Assembly: GCF_013200955.2 (NCBI RefSeq)
Contig: NZ_CP053697.2
Location: 2,542,001 to 2,606,000 of the forward strand
DNA length: 64,000 bases
Reading direction: 5' to 3'
From: Pseudomonas campi
GTDB taxonomy: Bacteria; Pseudomonadota; Gammaproteobacteria; Pseudomonadales; Pseudomonadaceae
The notes under the pieces were generated by a model. The model was not told the DNA's origin. It ran no database searches and saw nothing but the letters and a program-made list of their open reading frames with translations. Position 1 is the first letter of the stretch. Each line of letters begins with the position of its first letter. Below are positions 1-7,549 of the stretch, in pieces. The position numbers were made by a program, and so were the translations under genes.

Positions 1-722
1 AGCAGGCGCGACACGGCCTGGACCTTCTGGTCGGCATGCACCATCAGGTGCGCCTGCTCGATCAGCGAGACGGTCTGGGTCTTGGCGGCGATCTTGATGT
101 GTTTCGGGTCGCGCAGGTGCTTCTCGGCGATGGTGCGGATCGAGGCCGGCAGGGTCGCGGAGAACAGCACGCTCTGGCGGCTGGCCGGCATGGCCTGGAA
201 GATCACTTCCAGGTCATCCATGAAGCCGAGCTTGAGCATTTCGTCGGCTTCGTCCAGCACCAGGTGGCTGATGGTCGACAGCAGCTGGTCGTTGCGGCTC
301 AGGTGGTCAACCAGGCGACCCGGGGTGGCCACGATGACCTGGGCACCCATGCGGATGGCCTTGAGCTGCGGGCCCATCGGCGCGCCGCCGTAGACGGCCA
401 CCACGCTCAGGCCTGGCATCTGCTTGGCGTAGGTTTCAAACGCGGTGGCCACTTGCAGGGCCAGCTCACGGGTCGGCGCGAGGATCAGCGCCTGCAGTTC
501 ACGCTTGGCCGGGTCGATCTTCGACAGGATCGGCAGGGCGAACGCTGCAGTCTTGCCGGTACCGGTCTGCGCCTGGCCGATCATGTCGTGGCCGGCGAGG
601 ATCACCGGGATCGCCTGGGATTGAATCGGGGACGGCTCTTCGTAACCCACCGCGGTCAGCGCAGCGAGAATAGAAGGATGAAGGCCGAGTTCGGCGAAAG
701 TGCCGGTTACTTCCTGGGTCAT
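1..722 (-). CDS. deaD: DEAD-box ATP-dependent RNA helicase, N-terminal part (3' end outside window)
   Basis: Reading leftwards from ATG at 722, the first 240 residues carry the helicase core motifs in order: a Q-motif region (GYEEPSPIQSQAIP), motif I AQTGTGKT, motif Ia PTRELALQ, motif Ib TPGRL, motif II DEAD and motif III SAT. This is the N-terminal RecA lobe of a DEAD-box RNA helicase, which unwinds structured RNA during ribosome assembly and cold adaptation. The second lobe and any C-terminal RNA-binding domain lie outside the window, so assignment to DeaD/CsdA rather than another DEAD-box paralogue rests on the start and Q-motif region alone. A long open frame on the opposite strand is only its shadow. 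Confidence 0.9.
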   Translation of the reverse strand, partial: MTQEVTGTFAELGLHPSILAALTAVGYEEPSPIQSQAIPVILAGHDMIGQAQTGTGKTAAFALPILSKIDPAKRELQALILAPTRELALQVATAFETYAKQMPGLSVVAVYGGAPMGPQLKAIRMGAQVIVATPGRLVDHLSRNDQLLSTISHLVLDEADEMLKLGFMDDLEVIFQAMPASRQSVLFSATLPASIRTIAEKHLRDPKHIKIAAKTQTVSLIEQAHLMVHADQKVQAVSRL

Positions 723-1091
723 GGGTCTGCCTCTAGGTGCATCCGCAAAGACCCAAGTTCCAAAGCTGCACATGCCATGTAGGACCCGAAAGTCACCCTG
801 GCAGCCGTGTAGGCGGGGATTTGCGAAAACTAAATGAATAAAACGTCAAGGATAGTTCGCTATGCGAACAAGCTGCCGAAGCAAGCGCTTCGTGAGTTTA
901 ACCACCTGAACGACGGCCAAGTTTGGCCGGGCGCGAATCATACAGGAAAAGCTGTCCACGTGGCAGATTTTTTACAGAAGCGGCGCGCGTCTTGCAGATC
1001 ATAGCCTGCCATTCAGGCGGGCAATGCGTTTGGACGACCGCCGGCGGGCTGACTATAAAGAGAGCTTCTCTAGCGAATTTGGAGCCACCCC
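723..1091. other. Divergent intergenic region with three small hairpins upstream of deaD
   Basis: No gene is seen. Three perfect short inverted repeats lie close together: GTTCGC/GCGAAC (855-869), CGAAGC/GCTTCG (877-892) and GGCCAA/TTGGCC (915-928). On the minus strand they would sit about 130-200 nt upstream of the helicase start, possibly in its leader. The right part must hold the crotonase promoter; a ribosome-binding GGAG lies 7 nt before its ATG. Confidence 0.5.
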
Positions 1092-1883
1092 ATGGCCGAG
1101 CCGACGACCGACCGCATCAGCCGCGAGAAACGTGGCCAGACCCTGCTGATCGGGCTCAACCGCAGCGACAAGCGCAACGCCTTCGACCTCGACATGCTCA
1201 ATCAGCTCTGCCTGGCCTATGGCGAATTCGAGCGCGATGACGAAGCGCGTGTGGCCTTGGTGTTTGCCCATGGCGAGCACTTCACTGCCGGCCTCGACCT
1301 GGCCAAGGTGGCGGCAACCTTCGCCGCCGGCTGGCATATTCCCGCCGGTGGCTGCGACCCCTGGGGCGTATTCGGCGGCCCACGGGTGAGCAAGCCGGTG
1401 ATCGTCGCCGCCCGCGGCTACTGCTACACCATCGGCATCGAGCTGATGCTGGCCTCCGATATCAACCTGTGCTCCAGCGACACCCGCTTCGCCCAGATGG
1501 AAGTACAGCGCGGCATCCTGCCGTTCGGTGGCGCCACCCTGCGCATGCACCAGGCCGCCGGCTGGGGCAATGCGATGCGCTGGCTGCTGACCGGCGACCC
1601 CTTCGATGCCGCGGAAGCCTATCGCCTGGGCCTGGTGCAGGAAGTGTTCAGCCCGGAGGATCTGCTGCCCGGCGCCCTGGCGCTCGCCGAACGCATCGCC
1701 GCCCAGGCACCGCTGGGCGTGCGCGCCACCCTGGCTTCGGCGCGCCAGGCCGTGCAACAGGGTGAAGAGGCAGCGATCGCCAACCTGCATCCGCTGGTGA
1801 CCACGCTGATGGCCAGCGAAGATGCCCAGGAAGGTGTGCGCGCCATGCTCGAACGCCGCCCCGGTGACTTCAAAGGCCGTTGA
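1092..1883 (+). CDS. Crotonase/enoyl-CoA hydratase family protein
   Basis: This 263-residue protein has the crotonase fold length and signatures: the N-terminal NRSDKRNAFDLDML segment, the oxyanion-hole segment GEHFTAGLDL near residue 60, and the second oxyanion loop ARGYCYTIGIELMLASD near residue 115. The family catalyses hydration, isomerisation or hydrolysis of acyl-CoA thioesters in the cytoplasm. The usual second catalytic Glu region reads FAQMEVQRGILPFGGAT, so an acidic residue is available, but substrate cannot be predicted. GGAG precedes ATG by 7 nt. It is monocistronic and convergent with the spermidine-synthase-like gene. Confidence 0.88.
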   Translation: MAEPTTDRISREKRGQTLLIGLNRSDKRNAFDLDMLNQLCLAYGEFERDDEARVALVFAHGEHFTAGLDLAKVAATFAAGWHIPAGGCDPWGVFGGPRVSKPVIVAARGYCYTIGIELMLASDINLCSSDTRFAQMEVQRGILPFGGATLRMHQAAGWGNAMRWLLTGDPFDAAEAYRLGLVQEVFSPEDLLPGALALAERIAAQAPLGVRATLASARQAVQQGEEAAIANLHPLVTTLMASEDAQEGVRAMLERRPGDFKGR

Positions 1884-1943
1884 GCCGCCGCGGCACGCTA
1901 AGTGGAGAAGTAGGAAGGCCCTAAAAGCGCCCTGGCACCGACC

Positions 1944-2699
1944 TCAACTGGCCGGGCGCAGCACGTCGATCAAGGGCTGCAGCGAGTAGCCCAGGCGCGG
2001 CGCCAGGGCGGCGGCGCGCGCAGCCAGTTCGGTGGGTTCCAGCACCTGCTCCAGATCGGCCGGCACCAGCAGGATGACGTTGCCCTCCTTCACCGGAATT
2101 TCCCAGTAATGGCGGTGATAGAGACCGCGCAGCAACGCCGCGCCGAGCGGCTTGCCGTCGTCGGTGCCCCACTGATTGATCACCAGCCAGCCACCCGGAC
2201 TGAGCTTGGCCTGGCAGCTTTCCAGGAACTTCCAGGCCAGGTGACCGACTGCCGGCCCGGTGTCGGTGTACAGGTCGAGGAAGATCAGGTCGGCCGACTC
2301 GGCGCTATCGAGCAGCTCCAGGGCATCACCGATGCGGATGGTCAGACGCGGGTCATCGGCCAGGCCGAGGTACTGCATGGCCAGGCGCGGTACGTCCGGG
2401 CGCAGCTCGATCACCTCGACATCGTCCAGGCTCAGGAAGCTCAGGCAGGCCTGGGTCAGGTTGCCGGCGCCCAAGCCGAGAAACAGCGCGGTTTCCGGCG
2501 CCTCATGGCACAGCGCACCGAGGAACATGGCGCGGGTGTAGTCGTACTCCAGCCACTTCGGGTCGCGGGTGAACACGCAGCTCTGCTCGATCGCATCGCC
2601 GAACTCGAGGAAGCGGTAATCGCCGACTTCCAGCACGCGAACCAGACCGAACTGGTCCTGCACTTCGGCCAATACCCGCTCTTCACGCAAATCACTCAT
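1944..2699 (-). CDS. Spermidine synthase-like class I methyltransferase-fold protein
   Basis: The 251-residue product has a Rossmann glycine motif (LFLGLGAGNLTQ, about residues 72-83), an acidic strand end (VEVIELRPDV), GDALELL and DLIFLDLYTDTGP, the layout of spermidine synthase/SAM-dependent methyltransferase-like enzymes. Such 'spermidine synthase-like' proteins are common in Pseudomonas and often lack proven aminopropyltransferase activity. Its ATG overlaps the TGA of the AraC gene (ATGA), so the two are co-transcribed and probably translationally coupled. Whether it makes polyamines or methylates another substrate cannot be told. Confidence 0.75.
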   Translation of the reverse strand: MSDLREERVLAEVQDQFGLVRVLEVGDYRFLEFGDAIEQSCVFTRDPKWLEYDYTRAMFLGALCHEAPETALFLGLGAGNLTQACLSFLSLDDVEVIELRPDVPRLAMQYLGLADDPRLTIRIGDALELLDSAESADLIFLDLYTDTGPAVGHLAWKFLESCQAKLSPGGWLVINQWGTDDGKPLGAALLRGLYHRHYWEIPVKEGNVILLVPADLEQVLEPTELAARAAALAPRLGYSLQPLIDVLRPAS

Positions 2700-3664
2700 T
2701 CCACCAACCCCTGACGAAACTGCCCCGGCGTCATGCTGCTCCAGCGGCGGAAGGCCTTGGCGAACGCACTCTCATCGGAAAACCCCAGACGTTCGGCCAC
2801 CTCGCTCAGGCGTGGCGACTCGCGCAACAATTGTTCGGCCATCTGGTACAGCACCTGATCACGCAGCAACTTGAACGAGGTGCCCTCCTCGGCCAGCTTG
2901 CGGTTGAGATGCCGGCCACTCAGCTCCAGCTGCTCGGCGATGCGCTCCTTGCCCCAGCGCGGTTGCGCCCGTTGCAGCTGCTGCACGCGCGCCGCCAGGC
3001 TCTGCGTGCCCAGGCGCTCGAGCAGGCTGTCGGCGAGGCCACGCAGGTGTTCGCGCATCAGGGCATTGGCCTGGATCAGCGGCACCTGCAGATCGGCGGC
3101 GGCGAACACCAGGGCATTTTCGGCGGCGGTGAACTGCAGCGGACAGGCCAGCAGCTCGGCGTAACTGGCCTCGCTGCCGCGCGCCGGGTGACTAAAGCTC
3201 AGCAGCAAGGGGCTGACCTTGCTGCCGGTGATCCAGCGCGTCATGTGCAGCAGGCTGGCCAGCACCGCCTCGACCCGTTCAGCACGGCGTACCTGGTACT
3301 GCGGCTGGTAGACCAGGCACAAGCGCTGGCCCTCGTCGCGCAGGCTGAACTCGCCGCCCTCGCCGACTATCGGGTAGTACTCGAGCAGGGCTTCCAGCGC
3401 TTCGCCGACCGTTTCGCAGCTCATCAGCAGGGCGCCGACCATGTCCAGATGCCCCACCTGCAGGGCACAGCCCAGGCGCAGGCCGGTCAGAGGATCGTGC
3501 GCCGCCGTGCAGAAGGCCTCCCACAGGGCGTCCTGGCGCGCCAGCGGGATGCGCTCTTCACGCCCCAACTCGCGCAGCTCGGCCGGCAGCGGCAAGGCCA
3601 GGCGCTCGGCGGCCTGGAGAATGGCCTGGGTGTAATGCACGGTGACGGAAGGCGTAGTGCTCAT
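2696..3664 (-). CDS. AraC-family transcriptional regulator (OruR-like)
   Basis: At 322 residues it has the size of AraC regulators with an N-terminal arabinose-binding-type domain (roughly residues 20-210) and a C-terminal double helix-turn-helix (roughly 225-320; ELSGRHLNRKLAEEGTSFKLLRDQ and ERLGFSDESAFAKAFRRWSSMTPGQFRQ). The second helix-turn-helix ends with the classical AraC signature. It lies head-to-head with the monooxygenase operon across a 103-bp gap, so I infer it controls that operon in response to an unknown small molecule. It is followed with a 4-bp overlap by the spermidine-synthase-like gene. Confidence 0.88.
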   Translation of the reverse strand: MSTTPSVTVHYTQAILQAAERLALPLPAELRELGREERIPLARQDALWEAFCTAAHDPLTGLRLGCALQVGHLDMVGALLMSCETVGEALEALLEYYPIVGEGGEFSLRDEGQRLCLVYQPQYQVRRAERVEAVLASLLHMTRWITGSKVSPLLLSFSHPARGSEASYAELLACPLQFTAAENALVFAAADLQVPLIQANALMREHLRGLADSLLERLGTQSLAARVQQLQRAQPRWGKERIAEQLELSGRHLNRKLAEEGTSFKLLRDQVLYQMAEQLLRESPRLSEVAERLGFSDESAFAKAFRRWSSMTPGQFRQGLVE

Positions 3665-3767
3665 GGTCCTGAATTAACCAGCTGGAGTCCCGAATGAGCC
3701 ATTACGGCAGGCGGAGGGCTGCATATGCTTACGGAATAACACTAGAAAGACAATCGAGACGCCTTGC

Positions 3768-5111
3768 ATGCACGCCATTATCGGAGCCGGCCCCATAGGG
3801 CTGGCGGCTGCCCGTCAGCTACAACGCCATGCTATTCCCTTTGTCGGCTTCGAGTTGCACAGCGATGTCGGCGGCCTGTGGGACATCAGCAACCCGCACA
3901 GCACGATGTACGAGTCGGCGCACCTGATCTCGTCCAAGAGCACCACCGCCTTCGCCGAATTCCCCATGCCCGACGAAGTGCCGCACTACCCGCGGCACCA
4001 GCAGATCGGCCAGTACTTCCGCGATTACGCCGAGCATTTCGGCCTGCGCCAGCACTACCAGTTCAATACCCGTGTGCTCAAACTGGAGCGCCTCGACCAG
4101 GGCTGGCGCCTGCTCAGCGAGTGTGCCGGCCAGCAGCGCGAATGGCAGTTCGACGGCGTACTGATCGCCAACGGCACCCTGCACACGCCCAACCAGCCGG
4201 CCTTGCCCGGTTCGTTCGCCGGCGAGCTGCTGCACTCCTCGGCCTACAAGTCGGCCAACATCTTCACCGGCAAGCGCGTGCTGGTGGTCGGCTGCGGCAA
4301 CTCGGCCTGCGACATCGCCGTGGATGCCGTACACCGTGCCGCCTCGGTCGACCTGTCGGTACGCCGTGGCTACCACTTCCTGCCCAAGTTCATCCTCGGC
4401 AAGCCCACCGACACCTTCGGCGGTGCGATCAAGCTGCCACGCCGGCTCAAGCAGTTGGTCGATGGCCTGCTGGTGCGCGCCCTGCTCGGCAAGCCCTCGC
4501 AGTACGGCCTGCCCGATCCGGACTACCGCCTGTACGAGTCGCACCCGGTGATGAACTCGCTGGTGCTGCACCATATCGGCCATGGCGATATCCAGCCGCG
4601 CGGCGATATCCGCAAGGTCGATGGCCATAGCGTGACCTTCGCCGATGGCAGCCAGGCCGACTACGACCTGATCCTCCAGGCCACCGGCTACAAGCTCGAC
4701 TATCCGTTTATCGACCGCGCCGAACTGAACTGGCCCCAGGACGCCGGCGCGCCGCATCTGTACCTCAACGTATTCCACCCGCTGCACCGCGACCTGTTCA
4801 TGCTCGGCATGATCGAAGCCTCCGGCCTCGGCTGGCAGGGCCGCGCCGAACAAGCCGAGCTGGTCGCCCTGGTGATCCGCCGGCAGCTCGATGGCCATGC
4901 CTCGGCCGCGCGTTTCCACGAGCAGGTACAGCAACGCTTCGGCCAGCGCCTGGACGGCGGCTACGCCTACCTGCAGCTGGAACGCATGGCCTACTACGTG
5001 CACAAGGACAGCTACCGCGCCGCGCTCAAGGCGCATAGCGCCGAGCTGCGCGCCGACCTCGCGCCCCAGATACTCAGCAACAACACAGCGCCACTGGCGC
5101 GGGAGGCCTGA
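3768..5111 (+). CDS. Flavin-containing monooxygenase (CzcO/BVMO-like)
   Basis: The 447-residue protein begins with the FAD-binding GAGPIG motif (residues 6-11) and has a second dinucleotide site, VLVVGCGNSACDIA, near residue 175. A third signature, LILQATGYKLDYPF, appears near residue 305. This is the flavin monooxygenase family, which uses NADPH and O2 to oxygenate soft nucleophiles or to do Baeyer-Villiger chemistry. It is first in a five-gene operon with a symporter, SDR, TSUP permease and amidohydrolase, and is divergent from an AraC gene. Substrate unknown; the context suggests uptake and breakdown or modification of an organic acid or amide. Confidence 0.85.
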   Translation: MHAIIGAGPIGLAAARQLQRHAIPFVGFELHSDVGGLWDISNPHSTMYESAHLISSKSTTAFAEFPMPDEVPHYPRHQQIGQYFRDYAEHFGLRQHYQFNTRVLKLERLDQGWRLLSECAGQQREWQFDGVLIANGTLHTPNQPALPGSFAGELLHSSAYKSANIFTGKRVLVVGCGNSACDIAVDAVHRAASVDLSVRRGYHFLPKFILGKPTDTFGGAIKLPRRLKQLVDGLLVRALLGKPSQYGLPDPDYRLYESHPVMNSLVLHHIGHGDIQPRGDIRKVDGHSVTFADGSQADYDLILQATGYKLDYPFIDRAELNWPQDAGAPHLYLNVFHPLHRDLFMLGMIEASGLGWQGRAEQAELVALVIRRQLDGHASAARFHEQVQQRFGQRLDGGYAYLQLERMAYYVHKDSYRAALKAHSAELRADLAPQILSNNTAPLAREA

Positions 5112-5112
5112 G

Positions 5113-6030
5113 ATGGGCGAAGTACAGATCCAGTTCGACCCGTCCAGCCTGATCCTGATCAACATCATCCTGGCGGTGATGATGTTCGGCGTCTCCCTCG
5201 ACCTGCGCGCCGAGGACTTCCGCCGCATCCTGCGTGAACCCAAAGCACCGGTGATCGGTCTGCTGGCGCAGTTCCTGTTGCTGCCGGCACTGACCTGCCT
5301 GGCCTGCTGGGCGCTGCGCGTCGAGCCGCAACTGGCTCTGGGCATGATGCTGGTGGCGGCCTGCCCCGGTGGCAGTTTTTCCAACATCATGACCTGGATG
5401 GCCCGTGGCAACGTCGCGGTATCGGTGAGCATGACCGCCGTCTCCAGTCTGGCGGCCAGCGTGCTCACGCCGCTCAACTTCACCTTCTATGCCTGGCTCA
5501 ACCCGCACACCCGCGCCCTGCTCACCGAGATTTCGATCCAGCCCCTGAGCCTGCTGCTGATGGTGCTGCTGGTGCTGGGCGTGCCGCTGTTGCTGGGCAT
5601 GATGGTCGGCCGGCGCTTCCCCACGCTCACCCTCAAGGTGGAAAAACCGCTGCGCATCTTCGCCTTGCTGGTGATGCTGGTGTTCGTCGGCCTGGCCTTC
5701 AGCCGCAACTTCGAACAGTTCCTCCAGCACTTCCACCTGTTCTTCTGGCTGGTGGTGGCGCACAACGCCCTGGCGCTGCTGGTGGGCTATGGCAGCGCAC
5801 GCCTAGCGCGCCTGCCGGTCGCCGACCGCCGCGCCATCACCCTGGAAGTCGGCATCCAGAACTCGGCCCTGGGCCTGGTGATCATCTTCACCTTCTTCCC
5901 GCAGGCCAGCGGCATGTTGCTGATCGCCGCGTTCTGGGGCTGCTGGCATCTGGTCTCGGGCCTCAGCCTGGCCTGGCTGTGGTCACGCCGTACGGCACTG
6001 CCAGCGCCTGCGCAGGAGGTGACGCCATGA
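5113..6030 (+). CDS. Bile acid:sodium symporter (BASS) family transporter
   Basis: The 305-residue protein has about nine to ten hydrophobic segments and the BASS signatures: ACPGGSFSNIMTWMARGNVAVSV near residue 80 and EVGIQNSALGLVI near residue 245. BASS proteins couple Na+ to transport of organic anions (sterol acids, 2-oxoacids, pantoate) across the inner membrane. ATG at 5113 is 1 nt after the TGA of the monooxygenase; an open frame continues further upstream but that part overlaps the previous gene. A second, distinct BASS gene lies in the 35-45 kb cluster. Confidence 0.85.
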   Translation: MGEVQIQFDPSSLILINIILAVMMFGVSLDLRAEDFRRILREPKAPVIGLLAQFLLLPALTCLACWALRVEPQLALGMMLVAACPGGSFSNIMTWMARGNVAVSVSMTAVSSLAASVLTPLNFTFYAWLNPHTRALLTEISIQPLSLLLMVLLVLGVPLLLGMMVGRRFPTLTLKVEKPLRIFALLVMLVFVGLAFSRNFEQFLQHFHLFFWLVVAHNALALLVGYGSARLARLPVADRRAITLEVGIQNSALGLVIIFTFFPQASGMLLIAAFWGCWHLVSGLSLAWLWSRRTALPAPAQEVTP

Positions 6031-6809
6031 GCGTGGTGCTGATCACTGGCGCTGCCAGCGGCCTCGGCTGGGCCTTGGCGCGCGCCTGCCATGCCCGTGG
6101 CGACCAGTTGCTGCTGACCGATATCGACGCCAGCGGCCTGGCCGCACGGGTTGCCGAACTGGGCGGCGAACGGGTCGAGGGGCTGTCCGGCGATATCACC
6201 GACCCCACGCTGCACCGCCAATTGCTCGACGCCTGCCGCGCCGTGTTCGGCCGCCTCGACCTGCTGTTCAACAATGCCGGCATCACCCACCGCTCGCCGA
6301 CCACCCGCACCGACCCGGCGGTGTTTCGCCAGGTCATGGCGGTGGACTACCACGCACCGTTGGAACTGACCCTGGCCGCCCTGCCGCTGCTGCGCGAAAG
6401 CCGTGGCCAGGTCGTCGCCATCGGCTCCATGGCCGGCTGGATGCCGGTACTCGGCCGCGCCGGTTACTGCGCGGCGAAAAGCGCGCTGAGCCAGGCCTTC
6501 GAGGTGCTGCGTGCGGAAATCGCCCGTGACGGCATCCAGATGCTGATGGTCTACCCGAGCTTTCTCGACACACCCATCGACCGCAACGCCCTCGGCGCCG
6601 ACGGCAAGCCGGCCGGCCATGCCCGCTCGACCGTCGGCAAGGTGCGCGGCGCCGACTGGATGGCCGGAGAAATCCTCAAGGGCCTGACTGCCGGCCAGCA
6701 ACGCCTGTTCCCCGATCGCGGCAGCTGGCTGGCCAGCCTGCTCTGGCGCGTGGCGCCGGCGCTGTACTACCGGCAGATGAGCCAGCGCTTTGCCGGGGAG
6801 CTGGACTGA
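6027..6809 (+). CDS. Short-chain dehydrogenase/reductase (SDR)
   Basis: The 260-residue product is a classical SDR: ITGAASGLG (NAD(P) site, residues 6-14), LLFNNAGI (about residue 80), Ser in IGSMAG, and the catalytic YCAAKSAL (YxxxK) near residue 150. It oxidises or reduces an alcohol/carbonyl. ATG at 6027 overlaps the stop of the symporter gene (ATGA) and has a strong CAGGAGGT site 7 nt upstream, which decides this start over an in-frame upstream one. Third gene of the operon controlled, by inference, from the AraC gene. Confidence 0.88.
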   Translation: MSVVLITGAASGLGWALARACHARGDQLLLTDIDASGLAARVAELGGERVEGLSGDITDPTLHRQLLDACRAVFGRLDLLFNNAGITHRSPTTRTDPAVFRQVMAVDYHAPLELTLAALPLLRESRGQVVAIGSMAGWMPVLGRAGYCAAKSALSQAFEVLRAEIARDGIQMLMVYPSFLDTPIDRNALGADGKPAGHARSTVGKVRGADWMAGEILKGLTAGQQRLFPDRGSWLASLLWRVAPALYYRQMSQRFAGELD

Positions 6810-7549
6810 TGGCCTTCGCTCCCTACGCCCTCGGCGCCTTCATCCTGCTGGCCTACACCCTGGAAGCCGTCACCGGTTTCGGCAGCATCGTTATCGCCCT
6901 GTCGCTTGGCGCCCTGCTACTGCCGATCGACCAGCTGCTGCCGGTACTGGTGCCGCTGAATATCGGCATGACCGGCTACCTGGTCTGGCGCCACCGCGCA
7001 CAGATCGACCGCCCGCTGCTGCTCGGCACCATCCTGCCCGGCATGCTGCTCGGCACCCTGCTCGGCTACCTGCTGCTGCCGTACCTGGACGAGGCGCTGC
7101 TCAAGCGCTGCTTCGGCGCGCTGATCCTCTGGTTCGCCGGGCGTGAACTGTGGCGCCTGCGCCATGCCGCCGCGCTGCCGGTACGGCCGCAGTGGCTGAC
7201 TCGCCTGCTGACACTCGGCGCCGGCCTCAGCCACGGCCTGTTTGCCTCCGGCGGGCCGCTACTGGTGTTCGGCCTGGCCGGCACCAGCCTGGACAAGGCG
7301 CGCTTTCGCGCCACCCTGGTCAGCGTCTGGTTCACCCTCAACAGCCTGCTGACCCTGGCCTTCCTCGTCGATGGCCGCCTGCTGCCGGCGCTGCCGCAAG
7401 TGCTGGTCTATGCCCCGCTGCTGCTGGTCGGCCTGTGGGCCGGCGAACGCCTGCACCGGCGCTTCGACGAGCGTCACTTCCGCATCGCCATCTACATCCT
7501 GTTGCTGGTCACCGGCACCCTGCTGCTGTCGCCCTGGAGCATGCTATGA
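6809..7549 (+). CDS. TSUP family permease (sulfite exporter TauE/SafE-like)
   Basis: A 246-residue membrane protein with about eight hydrophobic segments, starting LGAFILLAYTLEAVTGFGS, the glycine/phenylalanine signature of the TauE/SafE family. A second copy of the motif (LGAGLSHGLFASGGPLLVFG) near residue 135 reflects the family's internal duplication. Members move sulfite, sulfonates or other organic anions. Start ATG overlaps the SDR stop by one base (TGATG). Two different transporters (BASS and TSUP) in one operon suggests separate import and export steps; this is inference. Confidence 0.82.
   Translation: MAFAPYALGAFILLAYTLEAVTGFGSIVIALSLGALLLPIDQLLPVLVPLNIGMTGYLVWRHRAQIDRPLLLGTILPGMLLGTLLGYLLLPYLDEALLKRCFGALILWFAGRELWRLRHAAALPVRPQWLTRLLTLGAGLSHGLFASGGPLLVFGLAGTSLDKARFRATLVSVWFTLNSLLTLAFLVDGRLLPALPQVLVYAPLLLVGLWAGERLHRRFDERHFRIAIYILLLVTGTLLLSPWSML

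Noticed and set aside
36..782. 248-residue frame on the plus strand
   Set aside because: It is antisense to the DEAD-box helicase, whose motifs are unmistakable on the minus strand; the product is His/Gln/Arg-rich as shadows of GC-rich genes are.
3819..5483. 554-residue frame on the minus strand opposite the monooxygenase
   Set aside because: No domain or signal is visible and the plus-strand genes have clear motifs and coupled starts.
7150..7545. Extended N-terminus for the amidohydrolase
   Set aside because: It overlaps the TSUP permease in another frame; the family N-terminus begins at ATG 7546.
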